NCBI GenBank assembly: GCA_001542995.1
Contig: LFLA01000014.1
Coordinates: 124,001-188,000, forward strand
Length of the DNA stretch: 64,000 nucleotides
Reading direction: 5' to 3'
Origin: Nitrospina sp. LS_NOB
Lineage (GTDB): Bacteria > Nitrospinota > Nitrospinia > Nitrospinales > VA-1
Shown here: one piece after another, positions 38,986 through 47,887 of the stretch
How positions within the stretch are numbered: the first letter of the stretch is position 1
Layout: each line of letters starts with the position of its first letter
Program-made: the position numbers and the translations under genes
Notes under the pieces: generated by a model
Told to the model about the DNA's origin: nothing
The model's database searches: none
What the model saw: only the letters and a program-made list of their open reading frames with translations

Positions 38986-40563
38986 ATGAAAGTTCTTGTT
39001 TCTGACAACCTCTCCGCAACAGGAGTTGAAATTCTTAAAAAAGAGTCCGGACTTGAGGTCGATGTTAAAACAGGTCTGCCCAAGGAAGAATTGATAAAAA
39101 TCATTCCCGCCTACGACGGTTTAATCGTCCGAAGCGCCACCAAAGTGGTCGCTGAAATTATTGAGGCGGCCGACAATCTGAAAGTCATTGGAAGAGCAGG
39201 CATCGGCGTTGACAATATAGACTTGGATGCGGCAGGTAAAAAAGGCATCATTGTTATGAATGCCCCGGAAGGGAATATCATAACTACCGCCGAGCATACC
39301 ATGGCCTTGCTGATGTCCATGTCCCGGAACATACCGCAAGCCCGTTCCACCCTGCAAAATAAAAAATGGGCTCCCAAAGAATTTATGGGAGTAGAACTTT
39401 TTGAAAAAACACTGGGCATTGTTGGGTTAGGCCGGATTGGCTCCATCGTCTCCGAGCGGGCTCACGCTTTCCATATGAAGATCGTGGTATACGATCCCTA
39501 TATTTCCCAGGAAAGAGCCGAAAAGCTTGGGGTCGAACTGGTAGAACTTAAAGATCTGCTGAAACGCTCTGATTTTTTGACCCTGCATACACCAGGCTTG
39601 GCCGGCAAACCCTTATTGGGGAAAGAAGAATTTGCACAAATGAAACCGGGTATTCGCATCGTCAACTGCGCCCGAGGTTCATTGATTGACGACGACGCAC
39701 TGATTGATGCCATACAATCCAAACAAGTCGCAGGAGCCGCACTGGATGTTTACCACAAAGAGCCTCTGGCTTTCGACAGCCCGCTTCTGCAAGTGGACGA
39801 AATCATCTGCACTCCGCATCTGGGAGCCTCCACGGGAGAGGCACAGGAAAAAGTGGCTATCGCGATTTGCGACCAGCTCATTGACTATCTCAAATACGGC
39901 AACGTCCGCAATGCAGTCAACGTTCCGTCCATTGATGCTGAGACACTGGCCCAAATCAAACCTTATCTCGTTTTGGGCGAAGACCTCGGGAACTTCATTT
40001 CCCAGCTTGCCGAGGGCCCCATTACACGTGTTGAAATTCAATATAACGGCGAAGTTTCTACCATGAAGGTAGAATCCATAACCATCGCCATTTTAAAAGG
40101 GCTCTTCAACCGTTCCATTGAAGGGATCAATATGGTAAACGCACCCTTTATCGCAAAAGAAAGAGGGATTGAGGTGCAAGAGTCCAAGAGCAACGAAGTG
40201 CACGAATACACCAGCACAGTTCAGGTGCAGGTCATCAGCGAAAACGGAACCCGAAAAGTGACCGGTAGTATTTTTGGCAAAGGCGATTCCAGGATAGTGC
40301 AATTTGACGAATACCACATGGAAGCCGTCCTCTCTAAAAACATGCTCGTGCTCAATAATATGGATGTTCCAGGAGTGATCGGGAACCTGGGAAACATTCT
40401 CGGAAAAAACAACCTGAATATCGCAGGTTTTCATCTGGGCAGGCAGAAAGAGGAAGGCAAGGCCATCTCCATTGTCAATATCGATTCCCCGCCCACCACT
40501 GAAACTCTGAGGGAACTGCGCAACACATCCCACATTCTCAGTGTCCACAGCGTTACGCTTTAG
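38986..40563 (+). CDS. serA: D-3-phosphoglycerate dehydrogenase
   Basis: 525 residues, the long SerA type. Oxidises 3-phosphoglycerate with NAD+, first step of serine synthesis. Order: substrate domain, NAD Rossmann motif GIVGLGRIGSIV, catalytic Arg in NCARGSLID, Glu in AALDVYHKEP and His in TPHLGAST, then the ASB domain (~320-445) and a C-terminal ACT domain (LNNMDVPGVIGNLGNILGKN) for serine feedback. ggagct lies 6 bases before ATG 38986. Confidence 0.96.
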   Translation: MKVLVSDNLSATGVEILKKESGLEVDVKTGLPKEELIKIIPAYDGLIVRSATKVVAEIIEAADNLKVIGRAGIGVDNIDLDAAGKKGIIVMNAPEGNIITTAEHTMALLMSMSRNIPQARSTLQNKKWAPKEFMGVELFEKTLGIVGLGRIGSIVSERAHAFHMKIVVYDPYISQERAEKLGVELVELKDLLKRSDFLTLHTPGLAGKPLLGKEEFAQMKPGIRIVNCARGSLIDDDALIDAIQSKQVAGAALDVYHKEPLAFDSPLLQVDEIICTPHLGASTGEAQEKVAIAICDQLIDYLKYGNVRNAVNVPSIDAETLAQIKPYLVLGEDLGNFISQLAEGPITRVEIQYNGEVSTMKVESITIAILKGLFNRSIEGINMVNAPFIAKERGIEVQESKSNEVHEYTSTVQVQVISENGTRKVTGSIFGKGDSRIVQFDEYHMEAVLSKNMLVLNNMDVPGVIGNLGNILGKNNLNIAGFHLGRQKEEGKAISIVNIDSPPTTETLRELRNTSHILSVHSVTL

Positions 40564-40582
40564 CAGACTGATTTCAAACAAA

Positions 40583-40624
40583 AAAAGCGAGGCTCCTTAT
40601 CGGGAGGCCTCGCTTTAATTTTTT
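40583..40624. terminator. Bidirectional terminator between serA and the parvulin gene
   Basis: Stem AAAGCGAGGC / GCCTCGCTTT with A-run on the left and T-run on the right, so it can end both convergent transcripts. Confidence 0.88.
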
Positions 40625-40636
40625 AAAACCTTAAAA

Positions 40637-41215
40637 TCAATCTTCTTTTTTCTGGCTATCCTCATCCTTCGCCGCCGGCGCCGACTCAACTTTCTGACCA
40701 AAAACACTGGCGATCACATCATTGATGGCCTCGGGACCCAGAATTTTATAAACCGTATTCGCCGATTTAAAATGCGGACTGGTAAAAAGGCTCAACACTT
40801 TTTTACTGGTGTAACCCAGCATCATAAACTCATGCGCGTAGTTTTCCGCTACCAGCCTCAAGGTATCTTCATCGGCATCTTCATCACCAGTAGGAGGGCC
40901 CGCATCCGGGTCAACATCTTCCTGGATTTCGTAGACATAGATCAAGTGCCAGCCAAATTCGGTCTTGATCGGACCAACAACATCCCCTTCCTGAGCGGTA
41001 AACGCAGCGACCTCAAAGGGCCGAACCATAGCTCCTTTTCCAAACCATCCCAGATCTCCCCCACGTTTTTTGGATGGGCATTCGCTATATTCCTCCGCCA
41101 GCTTGGTGAATTCCTCCCCCTCGTCAATCTTGACCCTCAATTCTTCAGCAAGTTCTTTAGCGCCCACGAGAATATGCCGGCACTGAACTTTTTTAACTTT
41201 TCTCTCTTTAGCCAT
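40637..41215 (-). CDS. Parvulin-type peptidyl-prolyl isomerase with C-terminal extension
   Basis: 192 residues, no signal peptide, so cytoplasmic. Residues ~8-95 form a PpiC rotamase domain (CRHILVGAKELAEEL, GGDLGWFGKGAMVRPFE, IKTEFGWHLIYV). The remaining ~95 residues are an acidic linker and a helical module (YAHEFMMLGYTSKKVLSLF, KILGPEAINDVIASVF) that I do not recognise, with a Lys/Glu tail. It is the last gene of the long reverse-strand run that contains the DUF1566 cluster and could be a folding factor for those proteins; this is inference from position. Confidence 0.85.
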   Translation of the reverse strand: MAKERKVKKVQCRHILVGAKELAEELRVKIDEGEEFTKLAEEYSECPSKKRGGDLGWFGKGAMVRPFEVAAFTAQEGDVVGPIKTEFGWHLIYVYEIQEDVDPDAGPPTGDEDADEDTLRLVAENYAHEFMMLGYTSKKVLSLFTSPHFKSANTVYKILGPEAINDVIASVFGQKVESAPAAKDEDSQKKED

Positions 41216-41302
41216 GATTCAATACCATAATTATATAGAAGGGTTTCCCCGTTTCCGGAAAACCCGTTTCATCAAATGATCTACCGCTCTCTAACGTGTG
41301 TG

Positions 41303-42091
41303 TCAGTTTAACATCAACGCACAACATTTTTTATATTTCTTGCCGGAACCGCAAGGACAAGGCTCATTGGGTTTAATTTTCCCTTCCTGCGCCTTCACTC
41401 CCGGTGTACTTTTCAACAATTCCTTACCAATTTTTTTTGCTTCCTTGTAACGCTTCTTCAACCTCTCATTAAAGTCCGGAATCCGCTGATTGATCGCAAT
41501 GAGCATATCGCTGTTGGAGGATTCCAGCCTGGCGTCTTCCTTTTCCCTCAGACGTTCATCCAAAAAATAGGTCGCAGAAAAGATCGGTGCCTGATCGGCA
41601 TTATCCAGCTCCAGCTTAAAAAAAGAAAGTTTCAAGCTGCGATTATCATTGCGCGGATCAATGTCGTAGGAGTCTTCTGCAAAATACTGGTCATTGTTGA
41701 AATTAAAATCGAGCATTCCCTTGTCTCCCGGAAATAATTCGAAAAAATTATAATAATTTCCCGGCTCGAATTCCAGGTAAGAGGTCGGATTTTTCTCGCC
41801 ATAGGCTTTCGCTTCCACAAGCCTCTGCTTGAAGAGGAGTATCAACTCATCTGGAGCGTTTTTAGCAAATCCCTTGGCGATTTGGGTTTGCACATCCGTC
41901 AAGCGTGGATGATCGGGAAGGGGATTAAAAGTTTTATTAAAATTAACCTGGAAAGCAAAAGCATTGTCCCGGTTGTCCTGGTCACGAAGACGAACCACAA
42001 CATAGTTGTATTCGTAAAAGGGATGGGTGTGATAAAAGTCTTCAAGGACATACGTGTTCTGGTAATTCTCTTCCTCGAACCGGTACGTCAT
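41303..42091 (-). CDS. SEC-C motif protein
   Basis: 262 residues. The C-terminus carries the zinc-binding SEC-C motif PCPCGSGKKYKKCC as in the tail of SecA. The first ~190 residues (WVLEDFYHTH-like start TYVLEDFYHTHPFYEYNYV) are a mixed alpha/beta region I do not recognise, followed by a helical segment before SEC-C. SEC-C can bind SecB or ribosomes; the role here is unknown. It sits 145 bases downstream of the DUF1566 genes. Confidence 0.7.
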   Translation of the reverse strand: MTYRFEEENYQNTYVLEDFYHTHPFYEYNYVVVRLRDQDNRDNAFAFQVNFNKTFNPLPDHPRLTDVQTQIAKGFAKNAPDELILLFKQRLVEAKAYGEKNPTSYLEFEPGNYYNFFELFPGDKGMLDFNFNNDQYFAEDSYDIDPRNDNRSLKLSFFKLELDNADQAPIFSATYFLDERLREKEDARLESSNSDMLIAINQRIPDFNERLKKRYKEAKKIGKELLKSTPGVKAQEGKIKPNEPCPCGSGKKYKKCCALMLN

Positions 42092-42235
42092 TTTCGAGTT
42101 TTCACTCTCCTGCTGATTAATTTCCCAATAACCTTCGATGACAATCCCCTTCCACTAAATATTTCAGATCACCGGATCTCTATCTGTTCACAAACCGTAT
42201 AAGTTTAAAAACCCAAACTTTTTCAATCCCACCCA

Positions 42236-42727
42236 TCAACGAGGAAGAGGAGAATTAGAAAAACCCGGAAATTTTGTAAATACGCCCTTTTCAGTTTCCT
42301 TTTTTTCGATATCTCGAACCGCACGCACAGAATCCTTAGTGATATCTTCCTTATGATTGGCATTCGCATGTCCATAACGGTAATAATAGATAGCAGCGGT
42401 AGCATGGGGAAGTTCATTAGCGGTCCAACTGGTGAAGCCCCCGCCGGGCGAGAAAGTCGGGCTTATGAAAACATCCATGCGATCCATATCCAGAATGACA
42501 TGATCTTCATCATAAAGGCTTTCAGCTTCCTCCAGGGTCGGCATTCTCCAGTCCCGGTGCCCGGCAAACTTATTAATGCCCAAGTCCTTGATATATTCCA
42601 TAGCCCTATACCAATTCACCCATTTGCTGGTATCCTGAAAAGAATCGGCCTGCTTCCACATCAGCCTGGTTTCCATATCGGTAACCGTACCGTCTCCATT
42701 ATCTACAAATCGTTTTTTCAATTCCAC
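42236..42727 (-). CDS. DUF1566 (Lcl_C) domain protein
   Basis: 163 residues, one domain, no signal peptide. The domain opens VDNGDGTVTDMETRLMWKQ, has FAGHRDWRMPTLEEAESLYD in the centre, the GGGFTSWTA core Trp, and DSVRAVRDIE at the end, the full set of DUF1566 landmarks. DUF1566 is a C-type-lectin-like fold seen in the C-terminus of the Legionella collagen-like adhesin; known members are usually secreted, unlike this one. Last of the reverse-strand DUF1566 array. Confidence 0.85.
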   Translation of the reverse strand: MELKKRFVDNGDGTVTDMETRLMWKQADSFQDTSKWVNWYRAMEYIKDLGINKFAGHRDWRMPTLEEAESLYDEDHVILDMDRMDVFISPTFSPGGGFTSWTANELPHATAAIYYYRYGHANANHKEDITKDSVRAVRDIEKKETEKGVFTKFPGFSNSPLPR

Positions 42728-42762
42728 GTTTTACTCTCCAACATTGATCTTAATTTTCAGTC

Positions 42763-43218
42763 CTAGTCATCCTTCTTTTCAATATCGCGGACCAGCCTGG
42801 AAGCCCCTCTCGACACGCGAAAAATGTCATCATAAATGGTAACTCCTTTGCGAAAATTCAGGCGCACACCTTGTATATTATGTCGCACATCGCTGGTCCA
42901 GCACAGAAACCCGCATCCTGGCTCAAACAAGCCGGACAGATAAATCTCCTGCCCCATATTATCGGAATTTTTCTGTGTCTTATCGAAGAGGCTTTTGGCT
43001 TCGCTTGCCGTTGGAAGTCTCCAATTGGAAAAACCTGCAAACCGCTTTCGGTTCAAACTTTCCGCAAACTCTTTGATCTGGCGCTGGGCCATCCATTTTC
43101 CTGCCATTTGCCAGGTATCTTTTTTAAGCCATAGGAGGCGCTTAGCGCCGTCAATCACCGTGTCGCTGTCTCCTGCCGCAAATCGCCCACCCACTTGCCC
43201 CGAGCCCTGTTCACCCAT
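42763..43218 (-). CDS. DUF1566 domain protein with divergent opening
   Basis: 151 residues, one domain. The opening is changed (DTVIDGAKRLLWLKKDTWQ, without DNGDGT), but FAGFSNWRLPTASEAKSLFD, FEPGCGFLCWTSD and SRLVRDIE are intact. No signal peptide. The start lies 5 bases after the stop of the two-domain gene upstream, so they are one transcript. The divergent start suggests a changed metal or ligand loop in this copy. Confidence 0.82.
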   Translation of the reverse strand: MGEQGSGQVGGRFAAGDSDTVIDGAKRLLWLKKDTWQMAGKWMAQRQIKEFAESLNRKRFAGFSNWRLPTASEAKSLFDKTQKNSDNMGQEIYLSGLFEPGCGFLCWTSDVRHNIQGVRLNFRKGVTIYDDIFRVSRGASRLVRDIEKKDD

Positions 43219-43223
43219 GACCT

Positions 43224-44108
43224 TTATGAGTCACCTTCCTGATTCCGGACTGCACGGACACCGTGACTACGCAAACCCATCTGGTGCCATTTATAGTCTC
43301 CATTATAATAATGGAAACGAATGGCCAATCCTTTATCCGACTTATTCAATGTTTTGGTCCAGCAGGTCAAACCACAGCCCGCAGGAAAACCTTTAGTTAT
43401 AAATACCGTGTCACCATAATTGTCCGTAACAGGATTAGAAGCGTCATAAATCGCCTGCGCTTCCTTTCGAGTTGGCATGCGCCAATCCTTATAACCCGCA
43501 AACTCTGTCCGGTTCAGTTGGATTAGGTAGGTCTTGGCTTCGTCCCAACTCACCCACTTATCCAAGTCCATATAGGAGTCCACCGACTTCCACATCAGAC
43601 CTGTCTTGTGGTCGGTAATAGTGCCGTCTTTATGCAGTTCAATGCGGACAAAATCAGGATCCTCTTCTTCCTGAATATTCTCTCGAACCAAGCGCACAGC
43701 ACTGGGGAAACCATCGTTTTCTTTAGCCAGCCAGAATTCATAATCGGATCGGTAGTCATAGGCCATGGCGGCCTTGGCGCCACGGGTTTGGCTGGTCCAG
43801 GTCGAGAATCCGCACCCAGAAGTGAAAACAGGATCGATATGGATTTCGCAGCCTTCTACATCTGTATTGCTGGCTGATCGATGAAAAAGGTATTTGGCTT
43901 CTGAAGCGGAGGGAATGCGCCAGTTGTTATACCCGGCGAATTTTTCCTCATTCATTGTTCGAGCTAACTCCTGGCTTTCATGCCAAGTGATCAAACGCCC
44001 CAACCTGACCCAGGTATCCTCTTTCATCCACATGAGGTTGTGCTTCGGATCCGTAACAGTATCATCTCCATTATCCAAATACTGCATTTCCACTTTGGTT
44101 TCCGTCAT
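43224..44108 (-). CDS. Two-domain DUF1566 protein
   Basis: 294 residues, two tandem DUF1566 domains. Domain 1 (~8-145): DNGDDTVTDPKHNLMWMKED, NNWRIPSASEAKYLF, GCGFSTWTSQ, SAVRLVRENI. Domain 2 (~152-292): HKDGTITDHKTGLMWKSVDS, FAGYKDWRMPTRKEAQAIYD, PAGCGLTCWTKT, HGVRAVRNQE. No signal peptide. Stop is 5 bases from the next gene, start 4 bases from the previous. The two halves are only moderately alike, so the duplication is old. Confidence 0.87.
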   Translation of the reverse strand: MTETKVEMQYLDNGDDTVTDPKHNLMWMKEDTWVRLGRLITWHESQELARTMNEEKFAGYNNWRIPSASEAKYLFHRSASNTDVEGCEIHIDPVFTSGCGFSTWTSQTRGAKAAMAYDYRSDYEFWLAKENDGFPSAVRLVRENIQEEEDPDFVRIELHKDGTITDHKTGLMWKSVDSYMDLDKWVSWDEAKTYLIQLNRTEFAGYKDWRMPTRKEAQAIYDASNPVTDNYGDTVFITKGFPAGCGLTCWTKTLNKSDKGLAIRFHYYNGDYKWHQMGLRSHGVRAVRNQEGDS

Positions 44109-44112
44109 AACT

Positions 44113-44634
44113 TTATTTTCTGCGTTTGGGGGACGTGTATCTCATGACCTTATCTTTTCTACAGATACGAACCGAGCCAAAGCTATACTCTTCGACACTG
44201 ACAACCTTGCCTTCGCTGTAGTCAAACCTCGGTCTGCGGGTGGATGTATCCCCGGCAATCCAGGCGGTTTTAAACGCACCTTCTGGAAACACTGGATCAA
44301 GATGAAGGATCACCCCGCTCTTGCCTGGGTTTTCGCAGGACTCATCAAAAAGTGACGAGACTTCATCAATACTGGGCAGTCGCCAGTCATCAAACCCACC
44401 AATCTTTCTAAGATTCTTCCTATCGGCAAACTCCACCGCTTCATGCCAGTTGAAAAACTTACCCTTGTCCTGCCAGGAATCTTTTTTCAACCAGTACAGA
44501 CCGGTTTTGTTATCAAAAATAACATCACGGCCTTTCTCCACAAATCTTTTAGGTTTGTCATCCCGCTTGACCGGAGCCTGTTCTGTTTGCTTGACCAGAG
44601 ACTGATCTGAGTTTTCGGGAAGTTCTTCTGTCAT
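44113..44634 (-). CDS. DUF1566 domain protein with polar N-terminal tail
   Basis: 173 residues. A ~30-residue polar tail (TEELPENSDQSLVKQTEQ) precedes one domain: GRDVIFDNKTGLYWLKKDSW, IGGFDDWRLPSIDEVSSLFD, PEGAFKTAWIAGD, and a shortened, basic end. The usual DNGDGT opening is replaced and the GCG core reads GAF, so this copy is partly degenerate, although the frame is intact. Confidence 0.8.
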   Translation of the reverse strand: MTEELPENSDQSLVKQTEQAPVKRDDKPKRFVEKGRDVIFDNKTGLYWLKKDSWQDKGKFFNWHEAVEFADRKNLRKIGGFDDWRLPSIDEVSSLFDESCENPGKSGVILHLDPVFPEGAFKTAWIAGDTSTRRPRFDYSEGKVVSVEEYSFGSVRICRKDKVMRYTSPKRRK

Positions 44635-44726
44635 TTTTTCCTATTTTTCAAATGGCCGGTCACATCGGCAGGTTGTAATTCGCCGATCACATCGGCGAAT
44701 TGAAAACTTTAGAATAATTTTTTTAA

Positions 44727-44954
44727 TTATATATTTGTGTCGCCAGTATATCCTATTTCTACGCTGTCTTCATCGACATTGACAATGACTGGAACGATAT
44801 ACTGGTCATTGGAATAATCCAATAATTGCTTCAAACCCTGTGGATCTTTATCAACATTAACGTAAACAAAAGACCTGTGTTGCTTTTTAAAATCAGCCAG
44901 GGCCTTTTGTGTGTGGGGGCAGTCGTCCTTGCCAAAAATCATATAATGGTTCAT
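44727..44954 (-). CDS. Glutaredoxin-like small thioredoxin-fold protein
   Basis: 75 residues. IFGKDDCPHTQKALADFKK gives a CPHT active site at the start of helix 1, and YIVPVIVNVD gives the cis-Pro before strand 3. The second active-site Cys is absent (C-P-H-T), so a monothiol mechanism is expected. It lies between DUF1566 genes and is presumably co-transcribed; the DUF1566 proteins contain several Cys, so thiol exchange on them is possible but unproven. Confidence 0.75.
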   Translation of the reverse strand: MNHYMIFGKDDCPHTQKALADFKKQHRSFVYVNVDKDPQGLKQLLDYSNDQYIVPVIVNVDEDSVEIGYTGDTNI

Positions 44955-44992
44955 AACACTCCAGTCAGCACGCCCTTACACCGGGGCCGGAA

Positions 44993-45604
44993 TTAACGTT
45001 CGAATGTCTTGGTGTCCTTGCGCCACTCAGGTTCCCACTCCTCCTGAACCACATCACGGGTCACCCGACAATGAGAATATTCGTTGTCCTTATGCTCCCA
45101 CATATCGTTACCCGTCACAAAACTGAATTTTTGCGCATATTGTTGGTAGTCCGGTTTTTCTTCATAAGTCCAGGTATTGTGCCCGCCTCCCGGCTCAAAC
45201 AAATCTGAAATATGGATTTCGGCTTCAGCCTTATCAAAATTCGACTGGGTAAACGAAAAAAGGCTTTTGGCCTCTTCCCCGCTGGGCAGCCTCCAATCAT
45301 CAAAGCCGGCGAATTTTTTGTCATTCAACATTTCACAATAATCATGGGCCTCGAACCAGGTGATTCCATAACTGTACTCTTTGTATGAATCATCCTTTTT
45401 CCACATCAGATTGGACAGGGTATCACTGATGGTGCCATCGCCGTTATCGACGAAATCAGGAACTTCCTCTTCCACCACAGCAACATCTTCTTCGTCCTCA
45501 TCGCCCCATTCATCCTCGCCAACCCATTCAGTCTCCGGCTCATTTTCTGAAGTCTCCGGATCTACAGCATCATCAAATTCGGTTGGGTCATCATTTTCAG
45601 ACAT
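44993..45604 (-). CDS. DUF1566 protein with long acidic N-terminal tail
   Basis: 203 residues from ATG 45604 (MSENDDPTEF). Residues 1-~60 are extremely acidic and end DVAVVEEEVPDF, almost the same phrase as in the NHL protein at 61988-63589 (EVAVVEEVPE). A single domain follows: VDNGDGTISDTLSNLMWKKD, FAGFDDWRLPSGEEAKSLF, EPGGGHNTWTYE. The C-terminus (CRVTRDVVQEEWEPEWR) is extended. No signal peptide. Confidence 0.84.
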   Translation of the reverse strand: MSENDDPTEFDDAVDPETSENEPETEWVGEDEWGDEDEEDVAVVEEEVPDFVDNGDGTISDTLSNLMWKKDDSYKEYSYGITWFEAHDYCEMLNDKKFAGFDDWRLPSGEEAKSLFSFTQSNFDKAEAEIHISDLFEPGGGHNTWTYEEKPDYQQYAQKFSFVTGNDMWEHKDNEYSHCRVTRDVVQEEWEPEWRKDTKTFER

Positions 45605-45635
45605 TTTAAACCTCAACTTTTCAAGCAAACATTTA

Positions 45636-46079
45636 TCAATCCAGGTCCCTGACCATACGCACCGCAGTGCCAGTGGTCGACACCGACTGGTCCACACAAA
45701 CCTCTCTCATATTCGGGAAATAGCTTTTCCACGCATAAGAATCGTACCGGGTTTCAGAAGTCCACACACAGGTTTCACCGCCAGCCTGATAATTGGAAAC
45801 CCGCCGTGCCGGCTTTTTGGGTAAGTTCAGGAACACATCCCGGTAATCATTTTGGTTACGAAATAACGAGCGCACCTCACTTTTGGTCGGTAGCCTCCAG
45901 TCGTTATAACCCAAATAATTTTGTTCATTGCAGGCCTGCACATATGCATGGCCTTCATCCCAGTTGAGCCATTTTCCCAATTCCTGCCGGGAATCTCTCA
46001 ACACCCACATCAAATCATTATCTGGATCTTCGACCGTACCATTATCCTTCTTGACCCAACCACATTTTGATTCCGCCAC
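45636..46079 (-). CDS. DUF1566 domain protein
   Basis: 147 residues, one domain beginning almost at the N-terminus: KKDNGTVEDPDNDLMWVLRD, YNDWRLPTKSEVRSLF, ETCVWTSETR and AVRMVRDLD as the very last residues. No tail, no signal peptide, the minimal form of the family in this cluster. 31-base gap to the next gene on the same strand. Confidence 0.84.
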   Translation of the reverse strand: MAESKCGWVKKDNGTVEDPDNDLMWVLRDSRQELGKWLNWDEGHAYVQACNEQNYLGYNDWRLPTKSEVRSLFRNQNDYRDVFLNLPKKPARRVSNYQAGGETCVWTSETRYDSYAWKSYFPNMREVCVDQSVSTTGTAVRMVRDLD

Positions 46080-46425
46080 ACTTAAGCCTCGAACCTGTCA
46101 GCAAAATAAAAAACACCCTTATATTTCCCGCTCATTCATTCTGTCCCGGTGGAATATCCCCATCCCACCAGTAGAAAAAGCAGGACAAATATTGACCTAA
46201 ACAAATGAGACCAGGAGAAGAGTGTTCCTCTCTTTCACCTATATGAATAAACCAAAAATTTTCGTTTCTTTTAAAGTACCACCCGGACACCGGGTTTTCA
46301 AGCCAAATTCAAGAAGCTTTCTGCTCGGAAACCCCTGAATATGCACATGAAAACCGCAAACCTCACAGACACTCCTCGGCCCTCCAAAATACAACTTAAT
46401 CCCGTCACGCAGGGCCAGTTTGGGT

Positions 46426-46920
46426 CTATCGCCAACCACCCCCCTGAGTGATTTTATCTCGGACTTCCGGCACATGGGCGATTTTGGCTTTTGAGTTGTC
46501 AAATTCACCGCGCACGAGACGGGCACTGGAATTGAGGATATCATCGACCTCCTTATGCCCACCAGCCCCACTACTGAAAGAATAAACATAGGCCGTGACC
46601 TTGCCCCGGGTATTGCTGGTCCAGGTATCGTGACCACAACCTTCGGTGAATACTGAATCGATGTGTACGACCATGTCGTACTTGTCTTTCAAGGTTTTCT
46701 CTATGTCATAAAGGGAGTGCGCCTCTCTCTTATTGGGAAACCGCCAGTCCTGATAACCGGCAAAAGACCCTTCATTTTGTTTTCCCAAATATTTTAAAGC
46801 CGCTGTGTAACTGACAAACTTCTGGAGGTCCAGATAGGAGTCGTTTTTCTTCCACATCAACTGGGTCAGACTGTCGGTTACCGTATCATCCCCATTATCC
46901 ACAAACCTGTTCTCGCTCAT
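46426..46920 (-). CDS. DUF1566 domain protein
   Basis: 164 residues, one domain: FVDNGDDTVTDSLTQLMWKK, FAGYQDWRFPNKREAHSLYD, EGCGHDTWTSNTRG, SSARLVRGEF, then a ~25-residue polar tail. No signal peptide. First DUF1566 gene after the terminator of the secreted-protein gene, so it may carry its own promoter and begin the downstream transcript. The gap 46080-46425 between it and the next gene holds no recognised gene. Confidence 0.85.
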   Translation of the reverse strand: MSENRFVDNGDDTVTDSLTQLMWKKNDSYLDLQKFVSYTAALKYLGKQNEGSFAGYQDWRFPNKREAHSLYDIEKTLKDKYDMVVHIDSVFTEGCGHDTWTSNTRGKVTAYVYSFSSGAGGHKEVDDILNSSARLVRGEFDNSKAKIAHVPEVRDKITQGGGWR

Positions 46921-46980
46921 AATTGTCCTATTGCAAATTCAACGGATCTCTATTTTATGCTTCCCGCCAGATAAAATACA

Positions 46981-47012
46981 AAAAAAAGCCGGGGGGCACA
47001 AAGCCCCCCGGC
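46981..47012 (-). terminator. Strong rho-independent terminator of the secreted-protein gene
   Basis: Ten-base perfect stem GCCGGGGGGC / GCCCCCCGGC with loop ACAAA; on the reverse strand it is followed by seven T. Confidence 0.93.
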
Positions 47013-47031
47013 ACAAAAATCAATTCTAAGC

Positions 47032-47547
47032 TTAACGGTTTGCTTCAGATGTTGCACCACCACCACCATCGGCATCCATACTACCCCTTACGCTGAAGAG
47101 ACCGCGCTCGGTACCCTCAGGCTGACCCATACCCGGCTCCATATACGTAGACGGCATTACATGGTCCAAATGGTAATCGACCTGATAGGTCTTTTGAGAA
47201 CCAGCATCTATTTTCCAGTCATGGTGCGCTTGGGATTCTCGCTTTTGACAGTTCAACTGGATTGCTCCGGGACCTTTGTTGGCAAAAGTGGATTTCGGCT
47301 GCAGAGCATGAGTTAAATACCCTCCTGGAGGCAGCGTCCGGTCAAAATTCTTGTTCCAGGAATATCCAATCGGCCCAACATTGATGTGTACTGTTGTTGC
47401 CTTGTCTTCACTCAGGTTAACAATATTCCAACCCGCATTTAGACAAACGCTAGATTTTCCAGAAGCGATGGTGGAAACGCCTGCGCTTGCAACAGCAACA
47501 GAAAATACAAAAAATACTGCGAATAAAACTAAAACGGTCTTTCTCAT
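47032..47547 (-). CDS. Small secreted protein within the DUF1566 cluster
   Basis: 171 residues from ATG 47547, with gggggag 5 bases upstream. Signal peptide VLVLFAVFFVFSVAVASA with cleavage after ASA. The mature part (STIASGKSSVCLNAGWNIVN ... IQLNCQKRESQAHHDWKID) is a beta-rich domain with two Cys that could form a disulfide, and the tail is Gly/Asp-rich. No family recognised. Its strong ribosome site and very strong terminator suggest abundant, monocistronic expression, for instance a surface or periplasmic structural protein. Confidence 0.75.
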   Translation of the reverse strand: MRKTVLVLFAVFFVFSVAVASAGVSTIASGKSSVCLNAGWNIVNLSEDKATTVHINVGPIGYSWNKNFDRTLPPGGYLTHALQPKSTFANKGPGAIQLNCQKRESQAHHDWKIDAGSQKTYQVDYHLDHVMPSTYMEPGMGQPEGTERGLFSVRGSMDADGGGGATSEANR

Positions 47548-47816
47548 TTGCTCCCCCTTTCGAAGCGTAAATAAAAGGTAAAACTTGAAACAACCTAATA
47601 AAACTTTATTTAGTTCATCAACCTCTTCGGTGATTCGCGCACAATATCTTAAATCCAGCAGTTCTGCGACTGTAGCAAAACGGCGGATTTCCCCCCACAA
47701 AACCTCCGGGTATGGCTAGGGTGGCCTAAAAATATCAAAAGCCCTCTAGGAAGTCAAGCCTTTAATATCCGTCCCAAGATTGGACTAAAAACCCCTTAAT
47801 TATCAATGTGCTATAA

Positions 47817-47862
47817 AACAGAAAAAGCCTGCCTCCCCACTTGATTGGGGTTCTGTTTTTGT
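47817..47862 (-). terminator. Possible terminator after the LRR gene
   Basis: CCCC / GGGG hairpin with loop acttgatt inside a wider aaaacagaa / ttctgtttt inverted repeat, T-rich on both sides. Weaker than the others. Confidence 0.4.
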
Positions 47863-47887
47863 AGCGGATGTCAATATTTTACGACTT

